NCBI GenBank assembly: GCA_934167365.1
Contig: CAKPKU010000053.1
Coordinates: 1 to 10,678 of the forward strand
From: an uncultured Clostridia bacterium
GTDB lineage: Bacteria; Bacillota; Clostridia; TANB77; CAG-508
DNA length: 10,678 nt
Direction: 5' to 3'
How positions within the stretch are numbered: the stretch's first letter is position 1; every line of letters starts with the position of its first letter. Shown piece after piece: positions 1-6,772 of this stretch. A program made the position numbers and the translations under genes. Below the pieces are notes generated by a model that was not told where the DNA came from, searched no databases, and worked only from the letters and a program-made list of their open reading frames with translations.

Positions 1-1
1 A

Positions 2-52
2 AGACTGTACATAGGTGAAATTTTTGCAACTAAAATAAGGCGTGCTTTTTAG
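2..52 (+). CDS. Possible 3' end of an upstream gene (partial)
   Basis: Reading from base 2 gives an open stretch of 16 codons (RLYIGEIFATKIRRAF) ending in TAG at 50-52. It runs off the left edge of the window. The composition (mixed basic and hydrophobic, Gly, Pro-free) is plausible for a protein C-terminus, and the deoD promoter region starts just after it. The piece is too short to identify a family or to exclude a chance open frame. Confidence 0.3.
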   Translation, partial: RLYIGEIFATKIRRAF

Positions 53-70
53 TGAAATTTTTCTAAATTA

Positions 71-97
71 TTGACACTTTTATGAATATTGTGTCAA
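71..97. promoter_or_regulatory. Palindrome, possible operator upstream of deoD
   Basis: TTGACAC (71-77) and GTGTCAA (91-97) are perfect 7-base inverted arms separated by 13 bases. The right arm overlaps the -35-like element of a candidate promoter (91-119), which is where a repressor would block polymerase. No U-tract follows, so it does not look like a terminator. The arms do not match the CIRCE (HrcA) or Rex operators. That it is an operator is inference from symmetry and position. Confidence 0.4.
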
Positions 98-119
98 GAG
101 AAATTATATAATTTATAAT
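91..119 (+). promoter_or_regulatory. Candidate distal sigma-A promoter of deoD
   Basis: GTGTCA (91-96, 4 of 6 to the -35 consensus) lies 17 bases before a perfect TATAAT (114-119). A second TATAAT (107-112) overlaps within a 14-base self-complementary AT segment (101-114). The -35 half lies inside the palindrome 71-97. Confidence 0.4.
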
Positions 120-168
120 AAAGTTATCCAAAAAATCTAGCATAACAATATATAATCATATTTTTTTC

Positions 169-197
169 TTTACTTACTTCATATCGTATTATATAAT
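169..197 (+). promoter_or_regulatory. Candidate proximal sigma-A promoter of deoD
   Basis: TTTACT (169-174, 4 of 6) is followed after 17 bases by a perfect TATAAT (192-197). The -10 sits inside the perfect 14-base palindrome GTATTATATAATAC (186-199). Transcription would begin near 204, leaving a leader of about 20 bases that still contains the ribosome binding site (AGGAGG, 211-216). Confidence 0.45.
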
Positions 198-224
198 ACA
201 AAAAACACAAAGGAGGTTGGTTTT

Positions 225-944
225 ATGACACCACATATAAATGCAAAAGATACAGATATTGCAAAAATTGTTTTAGCTCCTGGAGATCCTTTAAGAGCTA
301 AATACATAGCAGAAAACTTTTTAGAAGATTACAGATTGGTTAATACTGTTAGAAATATTTTAGCATATACTGGAACATATAAAGGAAAGGAAATAACAGT
401 TTTTTCTACTGGTATGGGTATGCCTAGTATGGGAATTTACTGTTATGAATTATACAAATTTTACAATGTTGAAACTATATTAAGAATAGGATCTTGTGGA
501 GCTTATAGTCCTGATTTAAATATATTTGATACAATTTTAGTTGATAAATCATATACAGAAGGAAACTTTGCAAAAGCTTTAAACAATAATGATTGTCACT
601 TGACTCAAGCTTCTTCAGATATTAATAATATAATTAAAGAAGTTGCCTTAAAAAATAATATGAAATATATTGAAGGAAATGTTTTATGTAGCGAATGTTT
701 CGATTATTACATAGAAAATATTGATATTTTACTAAATAGACTACCAAAAGAATTCAATATAACAGCTGCTGAAATGGAATCATTTGCATTATTTTATACT
801 GCAAAATACTTAAATAAAAAAGCTGCATGCTTATTAACAGTTGTTGACTCACATTATAAAAAACAAGAAATTTCTTCTGAAGAAAGAGAAAAATCCTTAA
901 ATGATATGATTGTGCTAGCCCTAGAAAGCAGTTTAAAAATCTAA
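225..944 (+). CDS. deoD: Purine nucleoside phosphorylase, DeoD type
   Basis: This cytoplasmic enzyme cleaves purine (deoxy)ribonucleosides with phosphate to free base and (deoxy)ribose-1-phosphate, in purine salvage; the family forms hexamers. The 239-residue product is the usual length for the bacterial low-molecular-mass family. Hallmarks are MTPHINA at the N-terminus (His4), the phosphate loop PGDPLRAKYIAE (Gly20, Arg24), Arg43, RIGSCGA (Arg87, Ser90), the ribose-binding AEMES (Glu183, Met184, Glu185), and the catalytic Asp208 in TVVD with Arg221. These correspond to the E. coli active-site residues, with a four-residue insertion before the EME motif. The start is set by AAGGAGG at 210-216. 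The gene is followed after five bases by the repeat-flanked transposase unit, so its native terminator is not evident. Asp at 208 favours 6-oxo and 6-amino purine acceptance as in DeoD. Confidence 0.95.
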   Translation: MTPHINAKDTDIAKIVLAPGDPLRAKYIAENFLEDYRLVNTVRNILAYTGTYKGKEITVFSTGMGMPSMGIYCYELYKFYNVETILRIGSCGAYSPDLNIFDTILVDKSYTEGNFAKALNNNDCHLTQASSDINNIIKEVALKNNMKYIEGNVLCSECFDYYIENIDILLNRLPKEFNITAAEMESFALFYTAKYLNKKAACLLTVVDSHYKKQEISSEEREKSLNDMIVLALESSLKI

Positions 945-949
945 GATCT

Positions 950-993
950 AAAAGGGGACGGTTCTCTTTTCCACATACGTGGAAAATGGGACA
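950..993 (+). repeat. Left REP-like hairpin repeat
   Basis: AAAAGGGGACGGTTCTC is followed by a perfect 8-base stem, TTTTCCAC (967-974) and GTGGAAAA (979-986), with the loop ATAC, then TGGGACA. GGGAC occurs on both sides of the hairpin as a direct repeat. This is the layout of a guide motif next to a foldback structure bound by Y1 transposases. It may also slow or end transcription from deoD, but it lacks a U-tract directly after the stem. Confidence 0.8.
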
Positions 994-1005
994 CCCTCTT
1001 TTATT

Positions 1006-1770
1006 TTATTCTTTTAAAATTTTACCTATTAGGCTTTTTGAAACATCAATCATTTTTGCAAGTTCTTCAATCTTTACATCTGTCTTTTCTCTTGATTCTT
1101 TTATAAATTTTTCTAATATTCCCCTATTATCTTTTAATTCATATACTTTTATATTATGCTGTATTTGAAACTTTTGAATAAAATTCTCAAAACTTTCTTC
1201 TTTTATATCTTTAATTTTAAATTCTCCACTATCTTCCATATTGTGAATACTAATGAAGATCTTTTTGTAATCATTACAATTTCCAAATATAATACTAACA
1301 GCTTCTTTATCTATAATTTTGGGACCATATAAAAATTCATTAAAACTTGAATATTTATATTTGCCCATTTCTTTGATAATATTTGCCTTTACTGGATTGT
1401 TATGTATATATTTTAAACATATATATAATTGATGTTGATTATATATTTCTTGAGTATAAAATCTATCTCTGAAAACAAATCCAACCCTGTTGTTATATTT
1501 ATTATAAAAATTTGAATATGCATTATTCACTCTTTGCATGAATTTTGACAAATCTTTAATATCTTTAGTGTATATTAAAAAGTGTGCATGATTATTCATC
1601 ATACAATATGCTAATATTTTAATATTATCGTAGTCTTCTTTTTTTAATCTAATTTCTTTTAGATACTTTCTTGTGTGTAACTCATCATAAAAAATTATTT
1701 CTCTGTTTATCCCTTGAACGATAACATGAATATAATTACTTTCAATTTGTTTTCTTGCTTTACGAGGCAT
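1006..1770 (-). CDS. REP-associated tyrosine (Y1) transposase, IS200-like
   Basis: This is an HUH single-strand endonuclease of the Y1_Tnp family (254 residues) that acts on DNA hairpins. The N-terminus MPRKAR and INREIIF are typical of the RAYT group. The metal-binding HUH motif is His61-Ala-His63 in MMNNHAHFLIY. The likely catalytic tyrosine is Tyr121 in KYIHNNPVKAN, and GFVFRDRFY (97-105) is also family-like. Residues 150-254 form a C-terminal extension ending in a helix-turn-helix-like segment (about 232-252, VKIEELAKMIDVSKSLIGK), as in longer clostridial members. The start is supported by GAAAGGA (1778-1784), seven bases upstream. The reading frame and key residues are intact, so it may be functional. 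A TATAAT at 1858-1863 (minus strand) could be its -10, but no good -35 lies at the right distance. Confidence 0.9.
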   Translation of the reverse strand: MPRKARKQIESNYIHVIVQGINREIIFYDELHTRKYLKEIRLKKEDYDNIKILAYCMMNNHAHFLIYTKDIKDLSKFMQRVNNAYSNFYNKYNNRVGFVFRDRFYTQEIYNQHQLYICLKYIHNNPVKANIIKEMGKYKYSSFNEFLYGPKIIDKEAVSIIFGNCNDYKKIFISIHNMEDSGEFKIKDIKEESFENFIQKFQIQHNIKVYELKDNRGILEKFIKESREKTDVKIEELAKMIDVSKSLIGKILKE

Positions 1771-1784
1771 ATGTTTTTCCTTTC

Positions 1785-1841
1785 AAAAAAATAGAAAATG
1801 TTGATGAATAAATTTTGATTTTTCCCCCACATTTTCTATTT
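1785..1841 (-). terminator. Terminator-like hairpin in the transposase leader
   Basis: A perfect 13-base inverted repeat (1789-1801 with 1829-1841) encloses a 27-base loop containing a G5 run on the minus strand. Read on the minus strand, the stem runs straight into seven U residues, the last four lying just beyond the stem (1785-1788). It sits directly ahead of the transposase ribosome binding site (1778-1784). It could cut off read-through coming from ileS. The stem is AT-rich and the loop is long, so efficiency is uncertain. Confidence 0.4.
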
Positions 1842-1882
1842 ATAAACCCCTTATTTAATTATATTTGCTTGTTGCAAATTCC

Positions 1883-1911
1883 AAGCAGTTTTGTAACTAC
1901 TGCTTTTTTTT
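1883..1911 (+). terminator. Intrinsic terminator, plus strand
   Basis: AAGCAGT (1883-1889) pairs with ACTGCTT (1899-1905) around a nine-base loop, and a run of eight T residues (1904-1911) follows. The orientation serves transcripts moving rightwards through the transposase gene in antisense, for example read-through from deoD. No plus-strand gene lies immediately upstream. Confidence 0.6.
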
Positions 1912-1931
1912 AAATTTGTACAAAAGCAAAC

Positions 1932-1975
1932 TGTCCCTTTTTCCATGTTTGTGGAAAAGAGAACCGTCCCCTTTT
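1932..1975 (-). repeat. Right REP-like hairpin repeat (inverted copy)
   Basis: The reverse complement matches the left copy at 41 of 44 positions; the first 26 bases are identical, through GGGGACGGTTCTC and TTTTCCACA. The stem is TTTTCCA (1939-1945) with TGGAAAA (1952-1958), extended by a T-G pair around the loop GTTT. The copy ends 13 bases from the ileS stop codon. One changed stem base is tolerated by wobble pairing, so the fold is kept. Confidence 0.8.
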
Positions 1976-1988
1976 CTTTTTTGCTTGT

Positions 1989-4739
1989 TTATTTTAAAGC
2001 TTGGCTACATCTGTGGCATATTGTTGGATTTTCTTTGTCTTGTCCTACTGTTACATCGTATTTCCAACATCTTTCGCATTTTTCGCCATCTGCTACTTGT
2101 ACTTTTATTTCTGATGTTCCTTCTACTAAATCTAAGCCTGATACTATGAATACATCTTTTAGTATGTCTTTATTTTCATTTAAGAATTTGTATTCTTCTC
2201 CTTCTGCTGATATTATTACTTTTGCGTTTAGTGAATGTCCTATTACTTTTTCTGCTCTTGCTTCTTCTAATTTTTTTGCTACCGCTTCTTTTATTTTTAA
2301 TATTTTATCCCATTTTGCTTCTAGCTCTTTGTTTTCGTATTTTTCATTTACTTCTGGGTAATATGAAAGCATTACACTTTCTGTATTTTCGCCATCTTTA
2401 TGAGGCATATATTTCCAGATTTCTTCTGCTGTGAAACTTGCCATTGGAGCTATAATTTTTACAAGTGCTTCTAGTATTTCGTACATTGTTGTTTGAGCGG
2501 CTCTTCTTTCTGTTGATTCTGGTTTTGCTGTGTATAGTCTGTCTTTTATTATGTCTAAATAGAAATTACTCATGTCTAATACACAGAATGTATTTATTGC
2601 TTGATATGCTTTGTTGAAGTCATATTCATCATATGTTTTCATACATTCTTTTATTAATTTATTTAGTCTTGTTAGAGCCCATTTGTCAATTTCTTGTAAA
2701 TCTTCATATGCTACTGGCTTATTTACGTCAAAGTCATGGATATTTCCTAATATGTATCTTGCAGTGTTACGTATTTTTCTGTATACTTCTGAAACTTGTT
2801 TTAATATATTTTTTGATAATGCAAGCTCTGATTTATAGTCTGATGATAATACCCATAATCTTAAAATATCAGCTCCATAATCTTTTATTATATCTTGTGG
2901 AGATATAACATTTCCAAGACTTTTTGACATCTTTCTACCTTGTTCATCAACAAGCATTCCATGTGTTACAACTTCTTTATATGGTGCTTTATTTTTTGTT
3001 GCTATTGATGTTAATAATGATGATTGGAACCAGCCTCTATATTGATCATTTCCTTCTAAATATAAATTAGCTTCTGGTAATCCTCTTTCTGCTAAAACTG
3101 ATTCATGTGTTGATCCAGAATCAAACCACACATCCATTATATCTGTTTCTTTTACAAAGTCTGTACATCCACATTCAGAACATTTTGCTCCTTCTGGCAT
3201 AAGCTCTTTTTCTGTTAATTCAAACCATGCATTTGTACCACATTCTTTAACTATATTTTGAACTTTATCTAAACTTTCTGGTGTTACATATTCTTTTTCA
3301 CAGTTTTTACAATAGAATATTGGAAGTGGAACTCCCCAAGTTCTTTGGCGAGATATACACCAATCATTTCTATCTTCAATCATTTTTGTTATACGCTCTT
3401 CTCCCCAAGCAGGATACCATTTAACACCTTTTATAGCTTCAAGAGCTTCTTTTCTGAATCCATCTATTGAAGCAAACCATTGACTTGTAGCTCTGTATAT
3501 AACTGGCTTTTTACATCTCCAACAATGTGGATATGAGTGAACTATATCTTGTCTTTTTAATAAGTATCCATTTTCATCTAACCATTTTATAATTTCTTTA
3601 TCAGATTTAGCATAATACATACCAGCAAAAGGTCCAGCTTCTTCTGTTTGGTGACCTTTACTATCTACTGTAACAACCATATCTAATTTATTTTTTAATC
3701 CGCAAAGATAATCTTCTTTACCATATCCAGGAGCTGTATGTACAGCACCAGTACCTGTTTCAAGGTCAACTAATATAGTATCATTACTTCCTAATACGAC
3801 TCTAGATTCTCTTTCCATAAATGGATGTTTACATATAACTCCTTCTAGATTTTTTCCATCATATTCTTTTATTACACTATAATCTTCTATTTCAGCTATT
3901 TTCATAACTTTTTCTACAAGTTCAGATGCCATTATTAATTTTTCGCCTTGTGCTTCTACTAAACTATATTTAAATTCTGGGCTTATTGTTATACCTGTGT
4001 TTCCTGGTAATGTCCAAGGTGTTGTTGTCCAAATTACAACATAAGTATCTCTTTCATCAAATAATCCTTTTCCTTCTATTACTGGGAATTTTACATATGC
4101 TGTATTTGACTTTACATCTTTATATTCAATTTCAGCTTCTGCTAGAGCTGTTTCACAATCTGTACACCAATATACTGGTTTTAATCCTTTATAAATATAA
4201 CCTTTTTTATACATTGTTCCAAATACGCCAATTTGTTTAGCTTCCATTTGTGGCTGATATGTTATGTATGGATGTTTCCAATCTGCAAGAACACCTAATC
4301 TTTTAAATCCTTCAGTTTGTTTTTTTATATATTCTTGATTAAATTCTTTACATGTGTCTCTGAATTTAATAACTGGTATTTCATCTCTATTTAAACCTAA
4401 TTTTTCAATTGCTTTTTTTTCAGTTGGCATTCCATGTGTATCAAATCCTGGAATAAATGGAGTATAATATCCTCTTAAATTTTTATATCTTACAATTGTA
4501 TCTTTTAATACTTTATTAATTGCATGTCCTGCATGAATTTCACCATTTGCATATGGAGGTCCATCGTGTAATACAAAAGGCTCTTTTCCTTCATTTTTCT
4601 TTACCATTTTTTCGTATAAGTCATTGTCAAATATTTCATCAAATATTTTTGGTTCATTTTCTGGTAAATTTCCTCTCATAGGGAAGTCTGTTTTTGGTAG
4701 GTTTAGTGTTTTTCCATAATCTTTTTTTTCTTCACACAT
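1989..4739 (-). CDS. ileS: Isoleucyl-tRNA synthetase
   Basis: This cytoplasmic class I aminoacyl-tRNA synthetase charges tRNA-Ile with isoleucine using ATP and hydrolyses mischarged valine. The 916 residues match the usual bacterial length. The order is: catalytic HIGH-type motif HAGH (69-72) in GPPYANGEIHAGHA; CP1 editing domain with WTTTPWTLPGN (237-247) and GTGAVHTAPGYGKEDY (329-344, editing Asp343); VWFDSGS (537-543); KMSKS loop (603-607); anticodon-binding helical region (about 690-860); and a C-terminal zinc finger (Cys888, Cys891, Cys908, Cys911). A cysteine pair set at 477-480 and 520-525 may form a further zinc site. The C-terminal zinc finger points to the common bacterial IleRS type rather than the mupirocin-resistant eukaryote-like type. 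The start follows AGGAGAGA (4746-4753). Expression is controlled by the T-box leader upstream. Confidence 0.98.
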   Translation of the reverse strand: MCEEKKDYGKTLNLPKTDFPMRGNLPENEPKIFDEIFDNDLYEKMVKKNEGKEPFVLHDGPPYANGEIHAGHAINKVLKDTIVRYKNLRGYYTPFIPGFDTHGMPTEKKAIEKLGLNRDEIPVIKFRDTCKEFNQEYIKKQTEGFKRLGVLADWKHPYITYQPQMEAKQIGVFGTMYKKGYIYKGLKPVYWCTDCETALAEAEIEYKDVKSNTAYVKFPVIEGKGLFDERDTYVVIWTTTPWTLPGNTGITISPEFKYSLVEAQGEKLIMASELVEKVMKIAEIEDYSVIKEYDGKNLEGVICKHPFMERESRVVLGSNDTILVDLETGTGAVHTAPGYGKEDYLCGLKNKLDMVVTVDSKGHQTEEAGPFAGMYYAKSDKEIIKWLDENGYLLKRQDIVHSYPHCWRCKKPVIYRATSQWFASIDGFRKEALEAIKGVKWYPAWGEERITKMIEDRNDWCISRQRTWGVPLPIFYCKNCEKEYVTPESLDKVQNIVKECGTNAWFELTEKELMPEGAKCSECGCTDFVKETDIMDVWFDSGSTHESVLAERGLPEANLYLEGNDQYRGWFQSSLLTSIATKNKAPYKEVVTHGMLVDEQGRKMSKSLGNVISPQDIIKDYGADILRLWVLSSDYKSELALSKNILKQVSEVYRKIRNTARYILGNIHDFDVNKPVAYEDLQEIDKWALTRLNKLIKECMKTYDEYDFNKAYQAINTFCVLDMSNFYLDIIKDRLYTAKPESTERRAAQTTMYEILEALVKIIAPMASFTAEEIWKYMPHKDGENTESVMLSYYPEVNEKYENKELEAKWDKILKIKEAVAKKLEEARAEKVIGHSLNAKVIISAEGEEYKFLNENKDILKDVFIVSGLDLVEGTSEIKVQVADGEKCERCWKYDVTVGQDKENPTICHRCSQALK

Positions 4740-4837
4740 ATTTAATCTCTCCTTTTTATAAATTTTATTTATTTGTATTATTTCTAATTGTTTACATTGT
4801 ATAATAATAATTTTTTATACAAATTATTTATTATATC

Positions 4838-4882
4838 AAAAAAAGCCATTTGTCCTATTATGTTATTAGGACGAAATGACTT
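4838..4882 (-). terminator. T-box attenuator terminator
   Basis: On the minus strand, GUCAUUU-C-GUCCUA (4867-4880) pairs with UAGGAC-AAAUGGC (4845-4857), with one bulged C and a nine-base loop. Seven U residues (4838-4844) follow. It lies directly 3' of the T-box core, the standard place for the alternative structure that ends transcription when tRNA-Ile is charged. Confidence 0.9.
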
Positions 4883-5099
4883 AAAATCCGCGGTACCACC
4901 TATTTTAGCTAAATACAAATTTGATAGCTCTCTTGATGCTCTCTTAACGCGAGATAAACGGCTTAATTTACTTTGATTCGATTAAGCAACATAAAGGTGA
5001 TAACATACAAGTTATTATCTTACTGAAATTTCAGCTTACTTTTCAGCTCTCTGTTAGTTTTAGTTTGAATGTATTGTCCTTTATTTGGTTTTTTTGTAT
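4838..5099 (-). ncRNA. T-box leader sensing uncharged tRNA-Ile
   Basis: This cis-acting riboswitch lets ileS be transcribed only when uncharged tRNA-Ile binds. On the minus strand, the stem I base pairs AUAAAGG (5078-5084) with CCUUUAU (4991-4997). AGAGAG (5047-5052) precedes the distal hairpin CUGAAA/UUUCAG. The specifier AUC (4999-5001, an Ile codon) is followed by the usual A. The T-box core AGGUGGUACCGCGGA lies at 4887-4901. Its bulge UGGU carries a U to pair with discriminator A of tRNA-Ile. AAAAU/AUUUU (4902-4906 and 4883-4887) closes the antiterminator. The 5' limit is the inferred transcription start. Confidence 0.93.
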
Positions 5100-5105
5100 G
5101 GTATT

Positions 5106-5134
5106 ATGATAGCACCATTTTTCTCTTTTTTCAA
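5106..5134 (-). promoter_or_regulatory. sigma-A promoter of the ileS T-box transcript
   Basis: TTGAAA (5129-5134) lies 17 bases before TATCAT (5106-5111) on the minus strand, matching five of six bases each. Transcription should start near 5099, just before the first stem I strand, so the whole T-box is included. Confidence 0.75.
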
Positions 5135-5248
5135 TAGTTTTAACTATCTTTTTGAATCAATTTTCATTAATAAAAATTTACCATTTTATTTAATATATTA
5201 ATATTTCATTTTTTGTCGAATTATGTCAATCGTTTTTTTACAAATATC
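5135..5248. other. Divergent intergenic spacer
   Basis: This AT-rich spacer lies between the divergent promoters of ileS and the orphan gene. I see no open frame, clear operator or RNA fold in it. Confidence 0.5.
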
Positions 5249-5277
5249 TTTACAAATTTTACATAACATGGTATACT
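5249..5277 (+). promoter_or_regulatory. sigma-A promoter of the orphan gene
   Basis: TTTACA (5249-5254, 5 of 6) and TATACT (5272-5277, 5 of 6) are separated by exactly 17 bases. The expected start is near 5284, which gives a leader of about 36 bases with a strong ribosome binding site. Confidence 0.75.
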
Positions 5278-5305
5278 AATTATATGAATAACACATTTTT
5301 GTTTC

Positions 5306-5311
5306 AGGAGG
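5306..5311 (+). promoter_or_regulatory. Ribosome binding site deciding the orphan gene start
   Basis: A perfect AGGAGG ends eight bases before the ATG at 5320. The in-frame ATG at 5284 coincides with the predicted transcription start and has no binding site, so 5320 is preferred. Confidence 0.75.
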
Positions 5312-5319
5312 TATGCAAC

Positions 5320-5649
5320 ATGTTATGCAGCATAGAAAAAATCCACGCTTTTAACGTGGAATTTGATTGTTTGAGGTTTATGAACCCTGACGGAGATATC
5401 ATTGTAAGCCAAGAAAGACACTTACATGATGAGTTAATCCGTGAGGATCAACTCAGTAATTTGTCTGGGTTCAGTGCTATTATTGACATTTGCCAAAAGG
5501 GTTTTGCGATATTATGCCCAGATGAAAATGATTTGACATTGACCATTAGCTACATTGTAGCCTTAAATCAAAAACAATCAAATGCAATAGAAGTCCTAAA
5601 AAATAAATATGGTTGTCAGACTGTATTGAATCTGGAAACGGACTTCTAA
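5320..5649 (+). CDS. Orphan 109-residue protein, function unknown
   Basis: I do not recognise a family. The product is a small, soluble-looking, mildly acidic protein without signal peptide or membrane helix. It has five cysteines (3, 17, 58, 66, 99) that do not form a zinc-ribbon spacing. A mixed beta/alpha pattern is suggested by FDCLRFMNPDGDIIVS (15-30), the hydrophobic stretch 51-66, and a C-terminal helix (about 83-97). It is clearly a real gene: it has a near-consensus promoter, AGGAGG at the right distance and a strong terminator just after the stop. Three 60-base rows within it (5341-5520) contain about 37-40% GC, while flanking genes have far less. That suggests acquisition from another genome or unusual selection. 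A longer form from ATG 5284 (121 residues) is possible but lacks a leader. The divergent ileS shares no obvious function. Confidence 0.8.
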   Translation: MLCSIEKIHAFNVEFDCLRFMNPDGDIIVSQERHLHDELIREDQLSNLSGFSAIIDICQKGFAILCPDENDLTLTISYIVALNQKQSNAIEVLKNKYGCQTVLNLETDF

Positions 5650-5654
5650 AATCC

Positions 5655-5710
5655 AAAAAATAGATTCATGGTCAAATTGTATTATACAATATCCATGAAT
5701 CTATTTTTTT
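5655..5710. terminator. Strong bidirectional terminator
   Basis: The outer stem is AAAAAATAGATTCATGG (5655-5671) with CCATGAATCTATTTTTT (5693-5709). An inner hairpin, ATTGTA (5676-5681) with TACAAT (5685-5690), lies inside it. A and T runs flank the fold on both sides, so it can end the orphan gene on the plus strand and the hydrolase operon on the minus strand. Confidence 0.85.
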
Positions 5711-5863
5711 TATTATATAATGATAAATTCTGACATATAAGTGAATTTAATCTATTGACTAAATTAATTGATATTTTAACAATTTTTTCATCACATATAA
5801 AATTAATGAGTAATTATTTTTATATACAAATATCATTTTTTTATTACTATAAAATATATTTTA

Positions 5864-6751
5864 CTATAGTTCTTTAATAAATGCATATATCTCACCTGCA
5901 AGTATTTGCTCTTTATTTTTATAGTTATGAGTTGCACTATCTATAAAATTAATATCTTTTTTATCATTTTTTATTTTTTCATTCATCAATTTTACTAATT
6001 CTTCTGCTGGAAGCTCTATTAATTCATTTACATTTCCCCATCTCATGTATAATGGTACTTTTATATTATTTAATATTTCAAATTGAAAATTATCTTTTTT
6101 ATATTTTGCAAAATCAAATGTTTCATTGTTTTTGTAATATCTTAAGAATGTTTTTACACTTACTAAAGGTAAAAATGGTACTTTTGTATTTATTATATAG
6201 TCAAGCTCATCATTTTCAATTTTTTCTTGTGTTATTTTAATAATATCTAATCCGCTTTGTTTTATAAAATAATTCATTATTGATGGAATATCAACCAATG
6301 ATAATAATATAATTGATTTTATCTTTTCTAACACTTCCATATTATTTTCTTTTTGTAATTTATTATATGTATATACTGTTTTTGTAGATCCTAAACTATG
6401 TCCTTGCAAATGAATTTTTTCATACCCTAAATTTATCATATGGTTTATTGCTCCTAGAATGTCATAATATGAGTCTTCTATATCTTCATATGCTGTTCCT
6501 TGTAAGATTTTTTCTTTACCTTTGTTTACGGAATTTATCATTCCATAACCCCTATTATTATATGTAAAATATGATATTCCATTTTCTGTCATTTTTTGTG
6601 CTATAATATCATCTCTTTTTTTCATACAATTACTTCCCATGCCATGTGTTGATATTATAACTTCTTTTTCTGTCTTTTTATCACTTGTATGCAATAGTCC
6701 AAATAGCTCTACATTATCATCAGTTATAAAATATTCTTTTTTTATATTCAT
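5864..6751 (-). CDS. Alpha/beta hydrolase, substrate unknown
   Basis: This is a soluble 295-residue serine hydrolase of the alpha/beta-hydrolase fold. The oxyanion-hole motif is HGMGS (36-40). The nucleophile elbow GHSLG (117-121) puts the nucleophile at Ser119. The catalytic His is probably His275 in SATHNY. The acid is less clear: the usual Asp position after the late beta strand reads RWGNVNE, so Glu243 is the best candidate. NNRGYG (65-70) and the general layout recall the DUF1749/esterase-like group, but substrate cannot be deduced. GGAGG (6758-6762) lies six bases before the start. The gene begins 21 bases after the soluble Tim44-like gene stops, so the two are very likely co-transcribed. 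It is the last gene of the operon; the nearest clear terminator is about 150 bases further on. Confidence 0.85.
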   Translation of the reverse strand: MNIKKEYFITDDNVELFGLLHTSDKKTEKEVIISTHGMGSNCMKKRDDIIAQKMTENGISYFTYNNRGYGMINSVNKGKEKILQGTAYEDIEDSYYDILGAINHMINLGYEKIHLQGHSLGSTKTVYTYNKLQKENNMEVLEKIKSIILLSLVDIPSIMNYFIKQSGLDIIKITQEKIENDELDYIINTKVPFLPLVSVKTFLRYYKNNETFDFAKYKKDNFQFEILNNIKVPLYMRWGNVNELIELPAEELVKLMNEKIKNDKKDINFIDSATHNYKNKEQILAGEIYAFIKEL

Positions 6752-6772
6752 AAGTTTCCTCCAATGTAAAAT

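Larger units (their letters stand above)
950..1975. mobile_element. REP-flanked Y1 transposase (RAYT-like) unit
   Basis: The unit consists of a minus-strand HUH/Y1 transposase gene between two 44-base hairpin repeats in inverted orientation (950-993 and 1932-1975; 41 of 44 bases match after reverse complementation). It fills almost all of the space between the convergent genes deoD (stop ends 944) and ileS (stop at 1989). No target-site duplication is visible, as expected for single-strand Y1 systems. RAYT genes are typically single-copy and flanked by REP-type palindromes. Whether this unit still moves, or only disperses its repeats, cannot be told from one locus. Confidence 0.75.

Noticed and set aside
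10..12. Minus-strand ATG near the left edge as the start of a leftward gene.
   Set aside because: No ribosome binding site precedes it and only four codons are visible.
15..62. Direct repeat GTGAAATTTTT (15-25 and 52-62).
   Set aside because: Only two copies of an AT-rich 11-mer; one lies in the possible end of a gene. There is no third copy or structure to suggest a functional array.
4797..4822. Inverted repeat TTGTATAA/TTATACAA between the T-box terminator and ileS.
   Set aside because: Short, purely AT-rich stem in an AT-rich spacer with no U-tract; chance occurrence is likely.
5845..5870. Imperfect hairpin over the hydrolase stop codon (ACTATA with TATAGT).
   Set aside because: It has a bulge and is followed on the minus strand by A-rich sequence, so it is a poor terminator; the fold at 5655-5710 is far better.
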